Assembly: GCA_040905805.1 (NCBI GenBank)
Contig: JBBDQS010000019.1
Location: forward strand, 16,604 to 55,984
DNA length: 39,381 nt
Direction of reading: 5' to 3'
DNA from: Egibacteraceae bacterium
GTDB lineage: Bacteria; Actinomycetota; Nitriliruptoria; Euzebyales; Egibacteraceae
Position numbers and translations under genes: made by a program. This document shows positions 15,717 to 23,393 of the stretch, piece by piece (positions within the stretch are counted from its first letter, which is position 1; each line of letters begins with the position of its first letter). The notes beneath the pieces were generated by a model that saw only the letters and a list, made by a program, of their open reading frames with translations, was not told where the DNA came from and searched no databases.

Positions 15717-16196
15717 GTGTCCACCGCCGAGTTCCATGACGACGACATGAGCGTCGAGGACGGCGTCGAGGACGGCGTCGACGACGAGGTCGACGACGAG
15801 GTCGACGGCGATGTCGACCTCGACGAGCTGTCGGACCTCGACGATGTCTCCATCGAGGTCGATGACGTCGATGACGCCGACGACGACGATGACGACGCGG
15901 GCACGAGCGCCGAGGACGACGAGGAGGTCGACGACCCCCCCACCGAGGAGGAGGACGAGGACGAGGGCGACGAGGAGACCGACGACGCCGAGGAGTCCCT
16001 CGACGTCCTGCTCGCCCGGGAGAAGGTGCTCGACGAGGATGACCTGGGGCGGATCGCCGCAGAATCCCGCACCGGTCTGAGCGTGCGGCCGGCGCTCATC
16101 GGCGCGGACGAGTTCACCTGCCGTTCGTGCTTCCTGGTCAAGCGCCGGGCACAGCTCGCCGACGAGCAGCGTCGGCTCTGCTTCGACTGCGTCTGA
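15717..16196 (+). CDS. DUF4193-family protein with long acidic region
   Basis: A 159-residue protein. Residues about 7-105 are extremely rich in Asp and Glu (runs such as DDEVDDEVDGDVD and DDADDDDDD) and probably disordered. The C-terminal part carries the conserved DUF4193 zinc knuckle with C135, C138, C155 and C158 in DEFTCRSCFLVKRRAQLA and LCFDC. AGGGAGGAG (15702-15710) places the start at GTG 15717. An ATG at 15675 in the same frame, seven bases after a TATAAA box, would give a 14-residue longer leaderless form. DUF4193 is an actinobacterial family of unknown function. The acidic region is much longer than in most members I know. Confidence 0.8.
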   Translation: MSTAEFHDDDMSVEDGVEDGVDDEVDDEVDGDVDLDELSDLDDVSIEVDDVDDADDDDDDAGTSAEDDEEVDDPPTEEEDEDEGDEETDDAEESLDVLLAREKVLDEDDLGRIAAESRTGLSVRPALIGADEFTCRSCFLVKRRAQLADEQRRLCFDCV

Positions 16197-16206
16197 TGCG
16201 GCTCCG

Positions 16207-17817
16207 GTGAACCCCGGGCTTCGCCGCGCGCTGCTGGCGGTCAGCGGAGGCGTCCTGCTGTACGCCGGGCACCCGCCGCTGGGGCTCGGCCCGCTCGGCC
16301 TGGTGGCTCTCGCACCGCTGCTGGTGCTGGCCCGCGACTGCGCGGGCGGCGAGCGGGCCGTGCGCGCCGGTCTGGGCTGGGGGATGCTGGCCGCGGCGGC
16401 GTTCTTCACCCCGCTGCTCTACTGGATCGCCGTCGTCGAGCCGGTCGCCCTGCCCCTGCTGGTCCTGTCGCAGTCCGCGGCCGTGGCGGGGTTCGTCGCC
16501 GGGATGGCCGCGTGGGGTGACCGGCCGTGGCGTCCGGTGGCCGCCGTGGTCTGGTGGGTGGCTCTCGAGGCCCTGCGCAGCATGGCCCCGTGGGGCGGGT
16601 TCCCGTGGGGGGTGCTCGGCTACACCCAACACGGCGGCGGTCTGCTCCTGCCCATCGCGCGCACCCTGGGCGTGCTCGGCGTGAGCGCCGCGTGTGCCGG
16701 CGTCGCCGCCGCCGTCGAGGAGGCCATCCATCGCCTCCGAGCCCTGCGCGCCGCCGGCCCCCCGACCCGCGCGTTCGGCGAGGCCGCCTTTGCGGCGGCG
16801 CGCACCCCCCTGCTTGGGGTCCTGGTGATCCTGGCCGCCGGGGTGCTGCGCGGCGGCGACCCGCCGGCGCCGACGGGTCGCAGCCTGGATCTCGCCGCGG
16901 TGCAGGGCAACGACATCTCCGACACGCGATCGCTGGCCCGCGACAGCGTCGTCGAGGTGGCCGAGCGCATGACCGCCCTGACCGAGCAGCTGGCCGCGGA
17001 TCGCGCGGGGCTGCCGGACGTGGTGGTCTGGCCCGAGAACGCCCTGGACGCCGACCCGACCGCCGGCACGCGACCCGAGGTGACCGCCTTGGTGCACCGG
17101 GCGCTCGACGCGCTGGACGGCACGCCCCTGCTGGCCGGCATGCTGCGCACCGAGGCGGGCCGGCAGTTCAACACCATGGCCGAGCTCGCACCGGACGGGA
17201 CGGTGCGCGACGTCTATGCCAAACGCTCGCTGGTGCCCTTCGGCGAGTTCGTCCCGTTCCGGGAGCACCTCGAGTGGGTGCCGGCGCTGGAGCGGGCCGG
17301 CGATTTCTCGGCCGGTGCGGACCCGGGCGTCTTCACGGTCGCCGGTGCCCGCGTGGCCACCGTCATCTGCTTCGAGAACACCTTCCCCGCGCTCACGCGC
17401 AGCCAGGTCCGTGCCGGGGCCGAGCTCTTGGTCGTGTCGACCAACAACGCGAGCTTCGGGCTGACGCCGGCCAGCCGCCAGCACCTCGCCTTCAGCCAGA
17501 TGCGGGCGGTGGAGTCCGGACGCTGGGTCGTCCACGCCGGGCTCAACGGCATCTCCGCGGTCGTCGACCCGCAGGGGCGGGTCAGCCAGCAGACCGGCCT
17601 GTTCGAGCAGGCGATCATCCGCGCCGACCTGCCCCTGGTGGACGGGACCACGGCGTTCACCCGGACCGGTGACCTCGTCGGCCCGGCCGCCATGGGCCTC
17701 GGCGTCGCCGGCCTGGTGTGGCTGCTGTGGACGGGCGCGCCCCGGACGCCACGGCGCAGCGCACCGCCGGCGGCCAGCCGTGAGCCGGGCCGGGGAGAAC
17801 CGGCCCGCAGCCGCTAG
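16207..17817 (+). CDS. lnt: Apolipoprotein N-acyltransferase
   Basis: Lnt adds the third acyl chain to the N-terminal cysteine of lipoproteins in the membrane. The 536-residue protein has an N-terminal multi-helix domain (about 1-215), then an extracytoplasmic nitrilase-like domain with the catalytic triad E277 (VVWPENALD), K339 (YAKRSLVPFGEFVP) and C388 (VICFENTFP). A final helix lies at about 495-513, before a basic tail. The NNASFGLTPASRQHLAFSQMRAVE segment is typical. It starts at GTG 16207, 10 bases after the DUF4193 gene. All catalytic residues are intact. Confidence 0.93.
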   Translation: MNPGLRRALLAVSGGVLLYAGHPPLGLGPLGLVALAPLLVLARDCAGGERAVRAGLGWGMLAAAAFFTPLLYWIAVVEPVALPLLVLSQSAAVAGFVAGMAAWGDRPWRPVAAVVWWVALEALRSMAPWGGFPWGVLGYTQHGGGLLLPIARTLGVLGVSAACAGVAAAVEEAIHRLRALRAAGPPTRAFGEAAFAAARTPLLGVLVILAAGVLRGGDPPAPTGRSLDLAAVQGNDISDTRSLARDSVVEVAERMTALTEQLAADRAGLPDVVVWPENALDADPTAGTRPEVTALVHRALDALDGTPLLAGMLRTEAGRQFNTMAELAPDGTVRDVYAKRSLVPFGEFVPFREHLEWVPALERAGDFSAGADPGVFTVAGARVATVICFENTFPALTRSQVRAGAELLVVSTNNASFGLTPASRQHLAFSQMRAVESGRWVVHAGLNGISAVVDPQGRVSQQTGLFEQAIIRADLPLVDGTTAFTRTGDLVGPAAMGLGVAGLVWLLWTGAPRTPRRSAPPAASREPGRGEPARSR

Positions 17818-17820
17818 GCT
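17815..17820 (+). promoter_or_regulatory. -10 element of the tRNA-Glu gene
   Basis: TAGGCT ends eight bases before the first base of the mature tRNA. It overlaps the lnt stop codon. Confidence 0.45.
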
Positions 17821-17828
17821 TGGCGCCA

Positions 17829-17904
17829 GGTCCCGTCATCTAGCGGCCCAGGATGGCAGCCTTTCAAGCTGTTCACGCGGGTTCGAATCCCGTCGGGACC
17901 ACCA
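17829..17904 (+). tRNA. tRNA-Glu, anticodon TTC
   Basis: The 76 bases fold as a full cloverleaf with the 3' CCA encoded. The acceptor stem pairs GGTCCCG with CGGGACC, the D loop carries AGCGGCCCAGGA, and the T arm is GCGGG-TTCGAAT-CCCGT. The anticodon stem GCAGC/GCTGT has one G-T pair and holds the loop CTTTCAA, which puts TTC at the anticodon. The D-arm pattern TCTAGCGGCC is characteristic of tRNA-Glu. Confidence 0.96.
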
Positions 17905-17968
17905 GCCTCGGGTCCCTCGCTACGCCGCGCGGTCGCCGAGGCGGGGCTGCGGGGCGCCGCCGCCTCGC

Positions 17969-17974
17969 TACACT
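17969..17974 (+). promoter_or_regulatory. -10 element upstream of the gene at 18061
   Basis: TACACT would start a transcript near 17981 with an untranslated leader of about 80 bases. No -35 stands out. Confidence 0.35.
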
Positions 17975-18060
17975 GCATCCAGACGGCCTTGGCGCAGCCG
18001 GGATCTTGTGCGCCTGCACGTACTGCCCGGCGCGCAGACGCCGGGAGGGATCGGGAGATC

Positions 18061-18534
18061 GTGACGACGAAGAACGCGCAGGTCTACCAGGTGTCCGTGG
18101 AGCGCCAGAAGGCCGCCCAGGCCGCCGGCAACTACGACCTCTCCGACCTGCCCGGGCAGCTCGCGGAGCCGACCGCGGCGGCGCGCATCGGCAAGGCGGC
18201 GAAGCAGGACAAGATCCTGAAGGGCCAGCGCACCCTGCCCACCGTGGCACGCCTGTCGCCGGGCTCGGCGCTCGCGGTGTTCGGCCGGCCGGAGTCCCGC
18301 TGGGCCATGGCCTACTGGCGGCGCACCGGTGGCGGCGCCACCATGACCGAGCTGCTGTCCTACGCCCGCCAGCTGGTGGGGATGAACCCCAAGGGCGGCC
18401 TCGTGGTCTGCCTGTGCGGCCACGCCGGCCAGGGCCCGTGCATCCCGCTGTGGGCGCCGCGCGACGAGGTCAGCCTCACGGTCCAGCCCAACGACCTGGT
18501 CCTGCGCTTCGACTCGCTCGTCACCGACACCTAG
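18061..18534 (+). CDS. Hypothetical protein, 157 residues
   Basis: I do not recognise this protein. It starts at GTG 18061, with GGGAGGGA about 10 bases upstream. The N-terminal 60 residues are polar and helical (QVYQVSVERQKAAQAAGNYD). The rest is mixed alpha/beta, with Cys residues in VVCLCGHAGQGPC (about 115-127) that could bind a metal or form a disulfide. No signal peptide or membrane segment is evident. It lies between tRNA-Glu and the HisN-like gene, 10 bases upstream of the latter, and may be co-transcribed with it. Confidence 0.65.
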   Translation: MTTKNAQVYQVSVERQKAAQAAGNYDLSDLPGQLAEPTAAARIGKAAKQDKILKGQRTLPTVARLSPGSALAVFGRPESRWAMAYWRRTGGGATMTELLSYARQLVGMNPKGGLVVCLCGHAGQGPCIPLWAPRDEVSLTVQPNDLVLRFDSLVTDT

Positions 18535-18544
18535 GGCCGGCCGC

Positions 18545-19345
18545 GTGGCGGTGGAGGTGACCGGCCTGCTCGGCTTCGCCATGGAGCTCGCCGACGTCGC
18601 CGACGAGCTGACCCTGGCCCGGTTCGGCGGCGCGGTGCCCGCCGACATCAAGGCGGACGGCTCACCGGTGACCGAGGCGGACCGTGCCGTCGAGTCCGCA
18701 CTGCGGGAGCAGATCGCCGCCGCCTACCCCGCGCATACGGTCCTTGGGGAGGAGCAGGGCGGGGCGATCGACCCGCAGACCCCCACATGGGTCATCGACC
18801 CCATCGACGCCACGGCGAACTACCTGCGCGGGGTGCCGGTGTTCGCGACGCTGATCGCGGTGGTGGAGGGTGGGCGCCCGCTCGTGGGCGTGGCAAGCGC
18901 GCCGGCGATGGGGGAGCGCTGGGACGCCGCGGAGGGCCACGGGACCCGCCGCAACGGCCGGCCCGCGACGGTGTCGACGGTCGCCATGCTGGACGAGGCG
19001 CACGTCCTGCACGGCGGGTTGGACTGGTTCCGGCAGTCGCCGGCGTACTGGGAGCTGCTCGGCCGGCTGTCCGACGCCTGCTGGCGCACCCGCGGCTTCG
19101 GGGACTTCTGGATGCACCTGCTGGTGGCCGGCGGCATGGGCGATGTGGCCCTGGAACGCGACCTCAAGCCGTGGGACATCGCCGCGCTGGAGTGCATCGT
19201 CACGGAGGCCGGTGGGCGCCTCACGGCCTGGGACGGCGGACCAGCGCTGGCCGACCCCGATGGGGCGGTGCTGAGCACCAACGGCAGCCTGCACCCGCCC
19301 GTGCAAGCCCTTCTGGGCGCCGCCGTCGCAGCGCAGGACGGTTAG
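18545..19345 (+). CDS. hisN: Inositol monophosphatase family protein, HisN-like
   Basis: A Mg-dependent phosphatase of 266 residues. Motifs are E69-E70 (VLGEEQGG), the metal-binding D85-P-I-D88, and KPWDIAALECIVTEAGG near the C-terminus. The stretch NYLRGVPVFATLIAVVEGG resembles actinobacterial histidinol-phosphate phosphatases (HisN) more than generic inositol phosphatases, so HisN is the preferred call. SuhB/ImpA-type activity cannot be excluded. The usual Gly after DPID is Ala here (DPIDAT). It starts at GTG 18545. No his genes are nearby. Confidence 0.82.
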   Translation: MAVEVTGLLGFAMELADVADELTLARFGGAVPADIKADGSPVTEADRAVESALREQIAAAYPAHTVLGEEQGGAIDPQTPTWVIDPIDATANYLRGVPVFATLIAVVEGGRPLVGVASAPAMGERWDAAEGHGTRRNGRPATVSTVAMLDEAHVLHGGLDWFRQSPAYWELLGRLSDACWRTRGFGDFWMHLLVAGGMGDVALERDLKPWDIAALECIVTEAGGRLTAWDGGPALADPDGAVLSTNGSLHPPVQALLGAAVAAQDG

Positions 19346-19789
19346 GTTAGGGCCTGGACCGAAGTAACGTTGCCGGGTCGCGGTGGTCATGCCCGACAGT
19401 GTCACACCGTCATGGGACACGTGATCGCATGGTGATCGCTGCACAGTCCTCCTTGCAGGCTGTCGCAGAATGGGCCGACCAGCAGCGCCGCGCGCCCCGC
19501 GTGGCCCCGTCTGCTGTCCCCGTACGCCTGCTGGCGGACGGGGAGCACGTCGTGGCGCCCTGGCCGCCCGGGGTGCCGCCCGTGTGGACCCGTCGGAGTC
19601 GCACGGACCCGTGGGCGGCGTGTAGCGGGCGCAGCGCGGACACTTTGCCGGCGTCGCTGCGCGCACCGCGGCCACCGGGGCCAGGGCGCACAGCGGTGGC
19701 GCGGTCAACGTCTGCGGTCACAGCCGGCAGACGACCGTCACGACGCGATCGAATACCTCGCACCCCACACCAGACAGCGAAGAGCTGCA
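19346..19789. other. 444-base stretch without a convincing gene
   Basis: Open frames exist on both strands but show no recognisable protein. I see only small features: a GGTTAGGTTAGG direct repeat at the hisN end, a GTGTC/GACAC dyad (19399-19403 with 19416-19420) that may be a weak terminator, and GTGATCGC repeated at 19421-19428 and 19432-19439. It borders a transposase remnant and may be decayed insertion DNA. Confidence 0.5.
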
Positions 19790-20113
19790 TCATGCGACAG
19801 CCTGCTTGATGGGCTTGAGCAGCTTGACGGTGACCGAGAAGCGCGCGTCGTGGGCGGCGCAGCCGGCGATGAACGCCCGCGAGTAGAACGCCGCGTCGGC
19901 GCGCACCGTCAGCGCGCCGGTGGCGCCGGCGTCACGGACCCGACAAAGCGTCTCACGGATGAACGTGCCCGCCCAGCGCGCGGAGCCGGCGTTGCCGCCA
20001 CGCATGCGCGCGTGCAGCACTTCCCCGGTGCCCACCAGCGTCGCCAGCAGCGGGTGGTAGCCGCGCACCTTGGTGTAGCCAAACCGTGCGCCCTGCTTGG
20101 CGGTGCCACCACC
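19790..20113 (-). pseudogene. IS1380-family transposase remnant
   Basis: The minus-strand frame encodes a piece about 107 residues long, KQGARFGYTKVRGYHPLLAT then VGTGEVLHARMRGG and TGALTVRADAAFYSRAF, which matches the middle of the DDE domain of IS1380-type transposases. The ADAAFYSR segment holds a catalytic Asp. It is truncated on both sides: a TAA precedes the fragment in frame at 20114-20116, and it stops after KLLKPIKQAVA. I found no terminal inverted repeats, so this is a dead remnant. Confidence 0.8.
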
Positions 20114-20440
20114 TTAGGTTCGCAGGCTCGCAACCTCGTCCTCGCACTCCGTGACGAACGCCTGCGCCGCGTCGATCCGTTCGTCGATGCGGGCGAGCTC
20201 GTCGAGCACCACGGTGCGTCGGCGGCCGAGCTCCTCGAGCAACGGGCGATCGGTGCGCTCGATGGTGCGTCGGACCCGGCGGTGCACGCCCGCAGCGGCG
20301 TCGCGGGTGCCCTCGGCGAACGCATCGACGCGTGCGCGCTCGGCGTGCAGGTACTCCCGGTACCGCAGGAGCGCGTCGCGTTCCTCCACCGCCCGCAGCA
20401 TCGTGAAGTAGGCCGCGTCGTACTCGCTGCGCGGGCTCAC
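20114..20440 (-). CDS. Small coiled-coil protein coupled to the M20 dipeptidase
   Basis: A 108-residue protein that begins at GTG 20440, overlapping the dipeptidase stop by four bases. It is almost wholly charged helix (RYREYLHAERARVDAFAEGT and LARIDERIDAAQAFVTECED), predicting a long coiled coil without membrane segments. The stop falls exactly at the edge of the transposase remnant, so its C-terminus may have been reshaped by that insertion. I do not recognise a family; some actinobacterial relatives of unknown function follow the same layout. Confidence 0.6.
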   Translation of the reverse strand: MSPRSEYDAAYFTMLRAVEERDALLRYREYLHAERARVDAFAEGTRDAAAGVHRRVRRTIERTDRPLLEELGRRRTVVLDELARIDERIDAAQAFVTECEDEVASLRT

Positions 20441-21885
20441 GGCCGCGCCCCCGGGAGCTCGGCGAACAGGTACGCCTCCGCGAGACACGCCGCGCGCCAG
20501 TCGTCCAGGTGCAGGGACTCGTCGATGCCGTGCGCGCGCGTGTCAGGGTCCTCGACGCCGAGCAGCAGGGCGGGCGCGCCGCCGAACGCCGCCGAGAACG
20601 GCTCGACGAACGGGATGCTGCCGCCCACGCCGACGTAGGCGGCCGGATGGCCGTAGGCGGCGTAAAGCGCCCGTTCCGCGGCGGTGAAGACCCCACGGTG
20701 CTCGCCGTCGGGGTCGACGACGAACGGCCCGGCCGCGGCTCCCGGTGTCACCTGCGCGTGCAGGCCCCACGGCACGCTCTCCTCCAGCCAGCGGCACAGG
20801 ACGTCCCTGGCCCGCGCCGGGTCCTGGCCCGGGGCCAGGCGCACGCTCACGCGGGCGCGGGCCACCGGCGTGATCGAGTTCGACGAGCCGTCGACGGGGG
20901 CGGCGTCGAGCCCGATGATCGTCGCGGCGGGCTGCAACCACAGGCGTTCAAGGACGCTCGCGTCGGGGTCGCCGACCAGTGCGACGCCATCCAGCACGCC
21001 CGCCTCCGCCCGGAAGGTGGCCGTGTCGAACGCCAGGGCGTCCAGGCGCGCACGCTCCTGCGCGCTCGGTCGGCGGGCGTCGGCGGTGAAGCCGGGGATG
21101 GCCACCGCCCCCGCGGCATCGGTGAGGCCGGCCAGCGCCTTGACCAGGCCGGTGACGGGGTCGGGGACCGGCCCGCCGTACATGCCCGAGTGCAGGGGGT
21201 GGTCCAGGCCGCGAACGGTGATCTCGGCATCGACCAGCCCGCGCAGCGCGTAGGTGATGGACGGGACCCCGACCTTCCAGTTCACGGTGTCGGTCAGGAT
21301 CATGATGTCGGCCCGCAGGAGGTCGCCGTACCGCTCCAGCAGGCCGGGGAGATGCTCGCTGCCGGTCTCCTCCTCGCCCTCGACGATCACCTTCAGGTTG
21401 ACCGGCAGTCGGCCGTGGACGCGCAGCCACGCGTCGACAGCGGCGACGTGCACCAGCACGCCCGCCTTGTCGTCCGCGCTGCCGCGCCCGTACAGCCGTC
21501 CGCCGCGCTCCGCGGGCTCGAACGGGGCGGAGGACCAGGCCTCCGGGTCTCCGGGCGGCTGGACGTCGTGGTGGGCGTAGCACAGCACCGTGGGGGCGTC
21601 GGGGCCGGCATGGCACCACTCGGCGTAGACCGCCGGGTGGGCGCCGTCCACCTCCAGCAGGTGCGCCTGCTCGAGCCCGGTCGCGGCCAGGAGGTCCCGG
21701 GTGGCCTCCGCGCTGCGGCGCACCGCCGCCGGGTCGAAGCCGGGCGCGCTCACGCTGGGGATGCGCACCAGGTCCTCCAACGCCGCGCGGTGGTCGGGCA
21801 TGCGCCCCTCGAGCGCGGTGCGCACCGCCGCCATGATCGGCGCGCCGACGGCCGGCGCCTCTCCGTCGTGCGGCGTGCGGGTCAT
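20437..21885 (-). CDS. M20-family dipeptidase
   Basis: A zinc dipeptidase of the M20/PepV/carnosinase-like family, 482 residues. Metal and catalytic residues are H106 and D107 (CYAHHDVQPPGDP), the bridging Asp in YGRGSADDKAG (138-139), the catalytic Glu pair in VEGEEETGSE (171-172), and a C-terminal His in LDDWRA-preceding RAHGIDESLHLDD. A lid domain with SSNSITPVARARVSVRLAPG follows the usual pattern. Start 21885 is preferred because TAGCAT lies seven bases upstream, giving a leaderless start; the 24 open codons further up look non-coding. Its substrate is probably a small dipeptide. Confidence 0.92.
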   Translation of the reverse strand: MTRTPHDGEAPAVGAPIMAAVRTALEGRMPDHRAALEDLVRIPSVSAPGFDPAAVRRSAEATRDLLAATGLEQAHLLEVDGAHPAVYAEWCHAGPDAPTVLCYAHHDVQPPGDPEAWSSAPFEPAERGGRLYGRGSADDKAGVLVHVAAVDAWLRVHGRLPVNLKVIVEGEEETGSEHLPGLLERYGDLLRADIMILTDTVNWKVGVPSITYALRGLVDAEITVRGLDHPLHSGMYGGPVPDPVTGLVKALAGLTDAAGAVAIPGFTADARRPSAQERARLDALAFDTATFRAEAGVLDGVALVGDPDASVLERLWLQPAATIIGLDAAPVDGSSNSITPVARARVSVRLAPGQDPARARDVLCRWLEESVPWGLHAQVTPGAAAGPFVVDPDGEHRGVFTAAERALYAAYGHPAAYVGVGGSIPFVEPFSAAFGGAPALLLGVEDPDTRAHGIDESLHLDDWRAACLAEAYLFAELPGARP

Positions 21886-21892
21886 GGCCGCG

Positions 21893-21898
21893 ATGCTA
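21893..21898 (-). promoter_or_regulatory. -10 element, leaderless start of the dipeptidase
   Basis: On the minus strand TAGCAT precedes the ATG at 21885 by seven bases. The fab promoter faces the other way about 100 bases to the right. Confidence 0.5.
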
Positions 21899-21996
21899 GG
21901 CGCCCACGAGCCCGCCGGCCACGGGGCCGGTCCCCGCTGCGCCGCCTGTTCGTGCAATCGCGACCGTGCCCCTGCCCACCTGACCGGGGGGAGAGG

Positions 21997-22024
21997 TTGA
22001 CATTGACGTCGATGTCAATAGAGT
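21997..22024 (+). promoter_or_regulatory. fab operon promoter overlapping an inverted-repeat operator
   Basis: TTGACA (21997-22002) and TAGAGT (22019-22024) are 16 bases apart and make the best promoter in the window. The dyad TTGACAT-N8-ATGTCAA (21997-22003 with 22012-22018) covers the -35 and the spacer, so a bound repressor would block polymerase. A nested form is ATTGAC-N6-GTCAAT (22002-22019). Its size suits a TetR- or GntR-type regulator; the regulator gene is not in the window. Confidence 0.65.
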
Positions 22025-22116
22025 GCAGAGCGTACTTTCCTTTCCCGCGCCGCAACCGCAGCCGCGAACCCCACGCCGCAACCAGGAAGGTCGCCGCCAT
22101 CACGAACGACGCATCC

Positions 22117-23106
22117 ATGCCCCGAGCCGTCATCGAGGGACTCGGCACCTGCGTGCCGCCGCGGGTGGTCACCAACGACGAGCTGGCCCGACATCTGGAG
22201 ACGACTGACGAGTGGGTCCGGACCCGCACCGGGATCGAGCAGCGCTACGTCGTCGACCCGGGCACGTCCACCGCGGACCTCGCCGTCGAGGCCGGCGCGC
22301 GAGCGATGAAGTCCGCCGGCGCCGGCGACATCGACACCGTCATCATCGCGACCACCACCCCCGACCGCGTCTGCCCTTCGACGGGTCCTGAGGTGGCGGC
22401 CCGGCTCGGTCTGCCCAAGGTCGCGGCCTTCGACGTCCACGGTGCCTGTGCCGGGTTCATCTACGGACTCGCCACGGGCGCCGGCCTGCTCGCCGCGGGT
22501 GCCGCCCAGCGGGTGCTCATGATCGGCGCGGAGACCATGAGCAGCATGGTCAACCACCGCGATCGGACCACGGCGGTGCTGTTCGGCGACGGCGCCGGCG
22601 CGGTCGTGATGCGCCGGGAACGCTCCCCCGACGAGCCCGGCTCCGTGGGACCCTTCGACCTCGGCAGCGACGGGGACCTGTCCGACCTGCTCCAGGTGGA
22701 GGCCGGCGGCTCCCGCCGCCCCGCGGACGCCGACAGCGTCGCCGACGACGCCCACTTCCTGCGCATGGACGGCAAGGAGGTCTACCGGCAGGCTGTGCAG
22801 CGCATGGTCGAGTCGTCCCGCGCCGTCCTTGCCCGCGCGGGTCTGGAGGTCGCCGACGTCGACCGGCTCGTGGGCCACCAGGCCAACGCCCGCATCCTCG
22901 ACGCGGTCGCCGACCGCCTCGGTGTGGCGTCCGAGCGCCGGGTGGTCAACGTCGCCCGCTACGGCAACACGTCCGCCGCCTCGATCCCCCTGGCGCTGGC
23001 CGACCTGGACCTGGAGCCCGGTGAGAAGGTTCTGCTCACCGCGTTCGGCGCCGGCCTGTCCTGGGGATCAACCATACTGACCTGGCCGCGCCTGTCGGCT
23101 GCCTAG
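22117..23106 (+). CDS. fabH: 3-oxoacyl-ACP synthase III
   Basis: FabH condenses a starter acyl-CoA with malonyl-ACP to begin type II fatty acid synthesis. The 329-residue protein has the catalytic triad C111 (DVHGACAGFIYGL), H254 (LVGHQANARIL) and N284 (YGNTSAAS), plus the substrate-gating W33/R37 region TTDEWVRTRTGI. ATG 22117 begins MPRAVIEGLGT, a standard FabH N-terminus. Oddly, the good ribosome site AGGAAGG (22084-22090) is 26 bases upstream of it, better placed for an ATC at 22099. It is the first gene of the fab operon. Confidence 0.95.
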   Translation: MPRAVIEGLGTCVPPRVVTNDELARHLETTDEWVRTRTGIEQRYVVDPGTSTADLAVEAGARAMKSAGAGDIDTVIIATTTPDRVCPSTGPEVAARLGLPKVAAFDVHGACAGFIYGLATGAGLLAAGAAQRVLMIGAETMSSMVNHRDRTTAVLFGDGAGAVVMRRERSPDEPGSVGPFDLGSDGDLSDLLQVEAGGSRRPADADSVADDAHFLRMDGKEVYRQAVQRMVESSRAVLARAGLEVADVDRLVGHQANARILDAVADRLGVASERRVVNVARYGNTSAASIPLALADLDLEPGEKVLLTAFGAGLSWGSTILTWPRLSAA

Positions 23107-23153
23107 CATCACCACCTCATCCCATAGCTCCACCCACAGAAAGAGGAGACCCA

Positions 23154-23393
23154 ATGTCAGCTGTCTACGACCGTGTCAAGACCCTGCTGGTCGACAAGTT
23201 CGGCGTCCCCGAGGAGGATCTCAGCCCCGAGGCCACCTTCGAAGACCTCGACCTCGACTCGCTCGACCTCGTCGAGTTCGCGCTCGCCGCTGAGGAGGAG
23301 CTCGGTGTGCGCATCACCGACGAAGAGGCCGAGGACCTCGAGAACCTCCAGGACACCGTGAAGCTCCTGGAGTCAAAGGGTGCGAAGGTTTGA
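23154..23393 (+). CDS. acpP: Acyl carrier protein
   Basis: A 79-residue acidic acyl carrier protein that holds the growing chain on a phosphopantetheine arm. The attachment serine is S36 in DLDLDSLDLVEF. AGAGGAGA just upstream is an excellent ribosome site, in keeping with the high expression usual for this protein. Its TGA overlaps the TTG start of fabF. Confidence 0.96.
   Translation: MSAVYDRVKTLLVDKFGVPEEDLSPEATFEDLDLDSLDLVEFALAAEEELGVRITDEEAEDLENLQDTVKLLESKGAKV

Noticed and set aside
15557-16141. Serine-rich frame antisense to the acidic DUF4193 gene
   Set aside because: The Ser runs are the reverse reading of GAC/GAG repeats; the plus strand has a conserved zinc knuckle and a strong ribosome site.
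19410-19793. 127-codon minus-strand frame next to the transposase remnant
   Set aside because: A start LFAVW looked briefly like the distal part of an IS1380 transposase, but the following residues do not match, and composition is Arg/Ala/Gly shadow-like.
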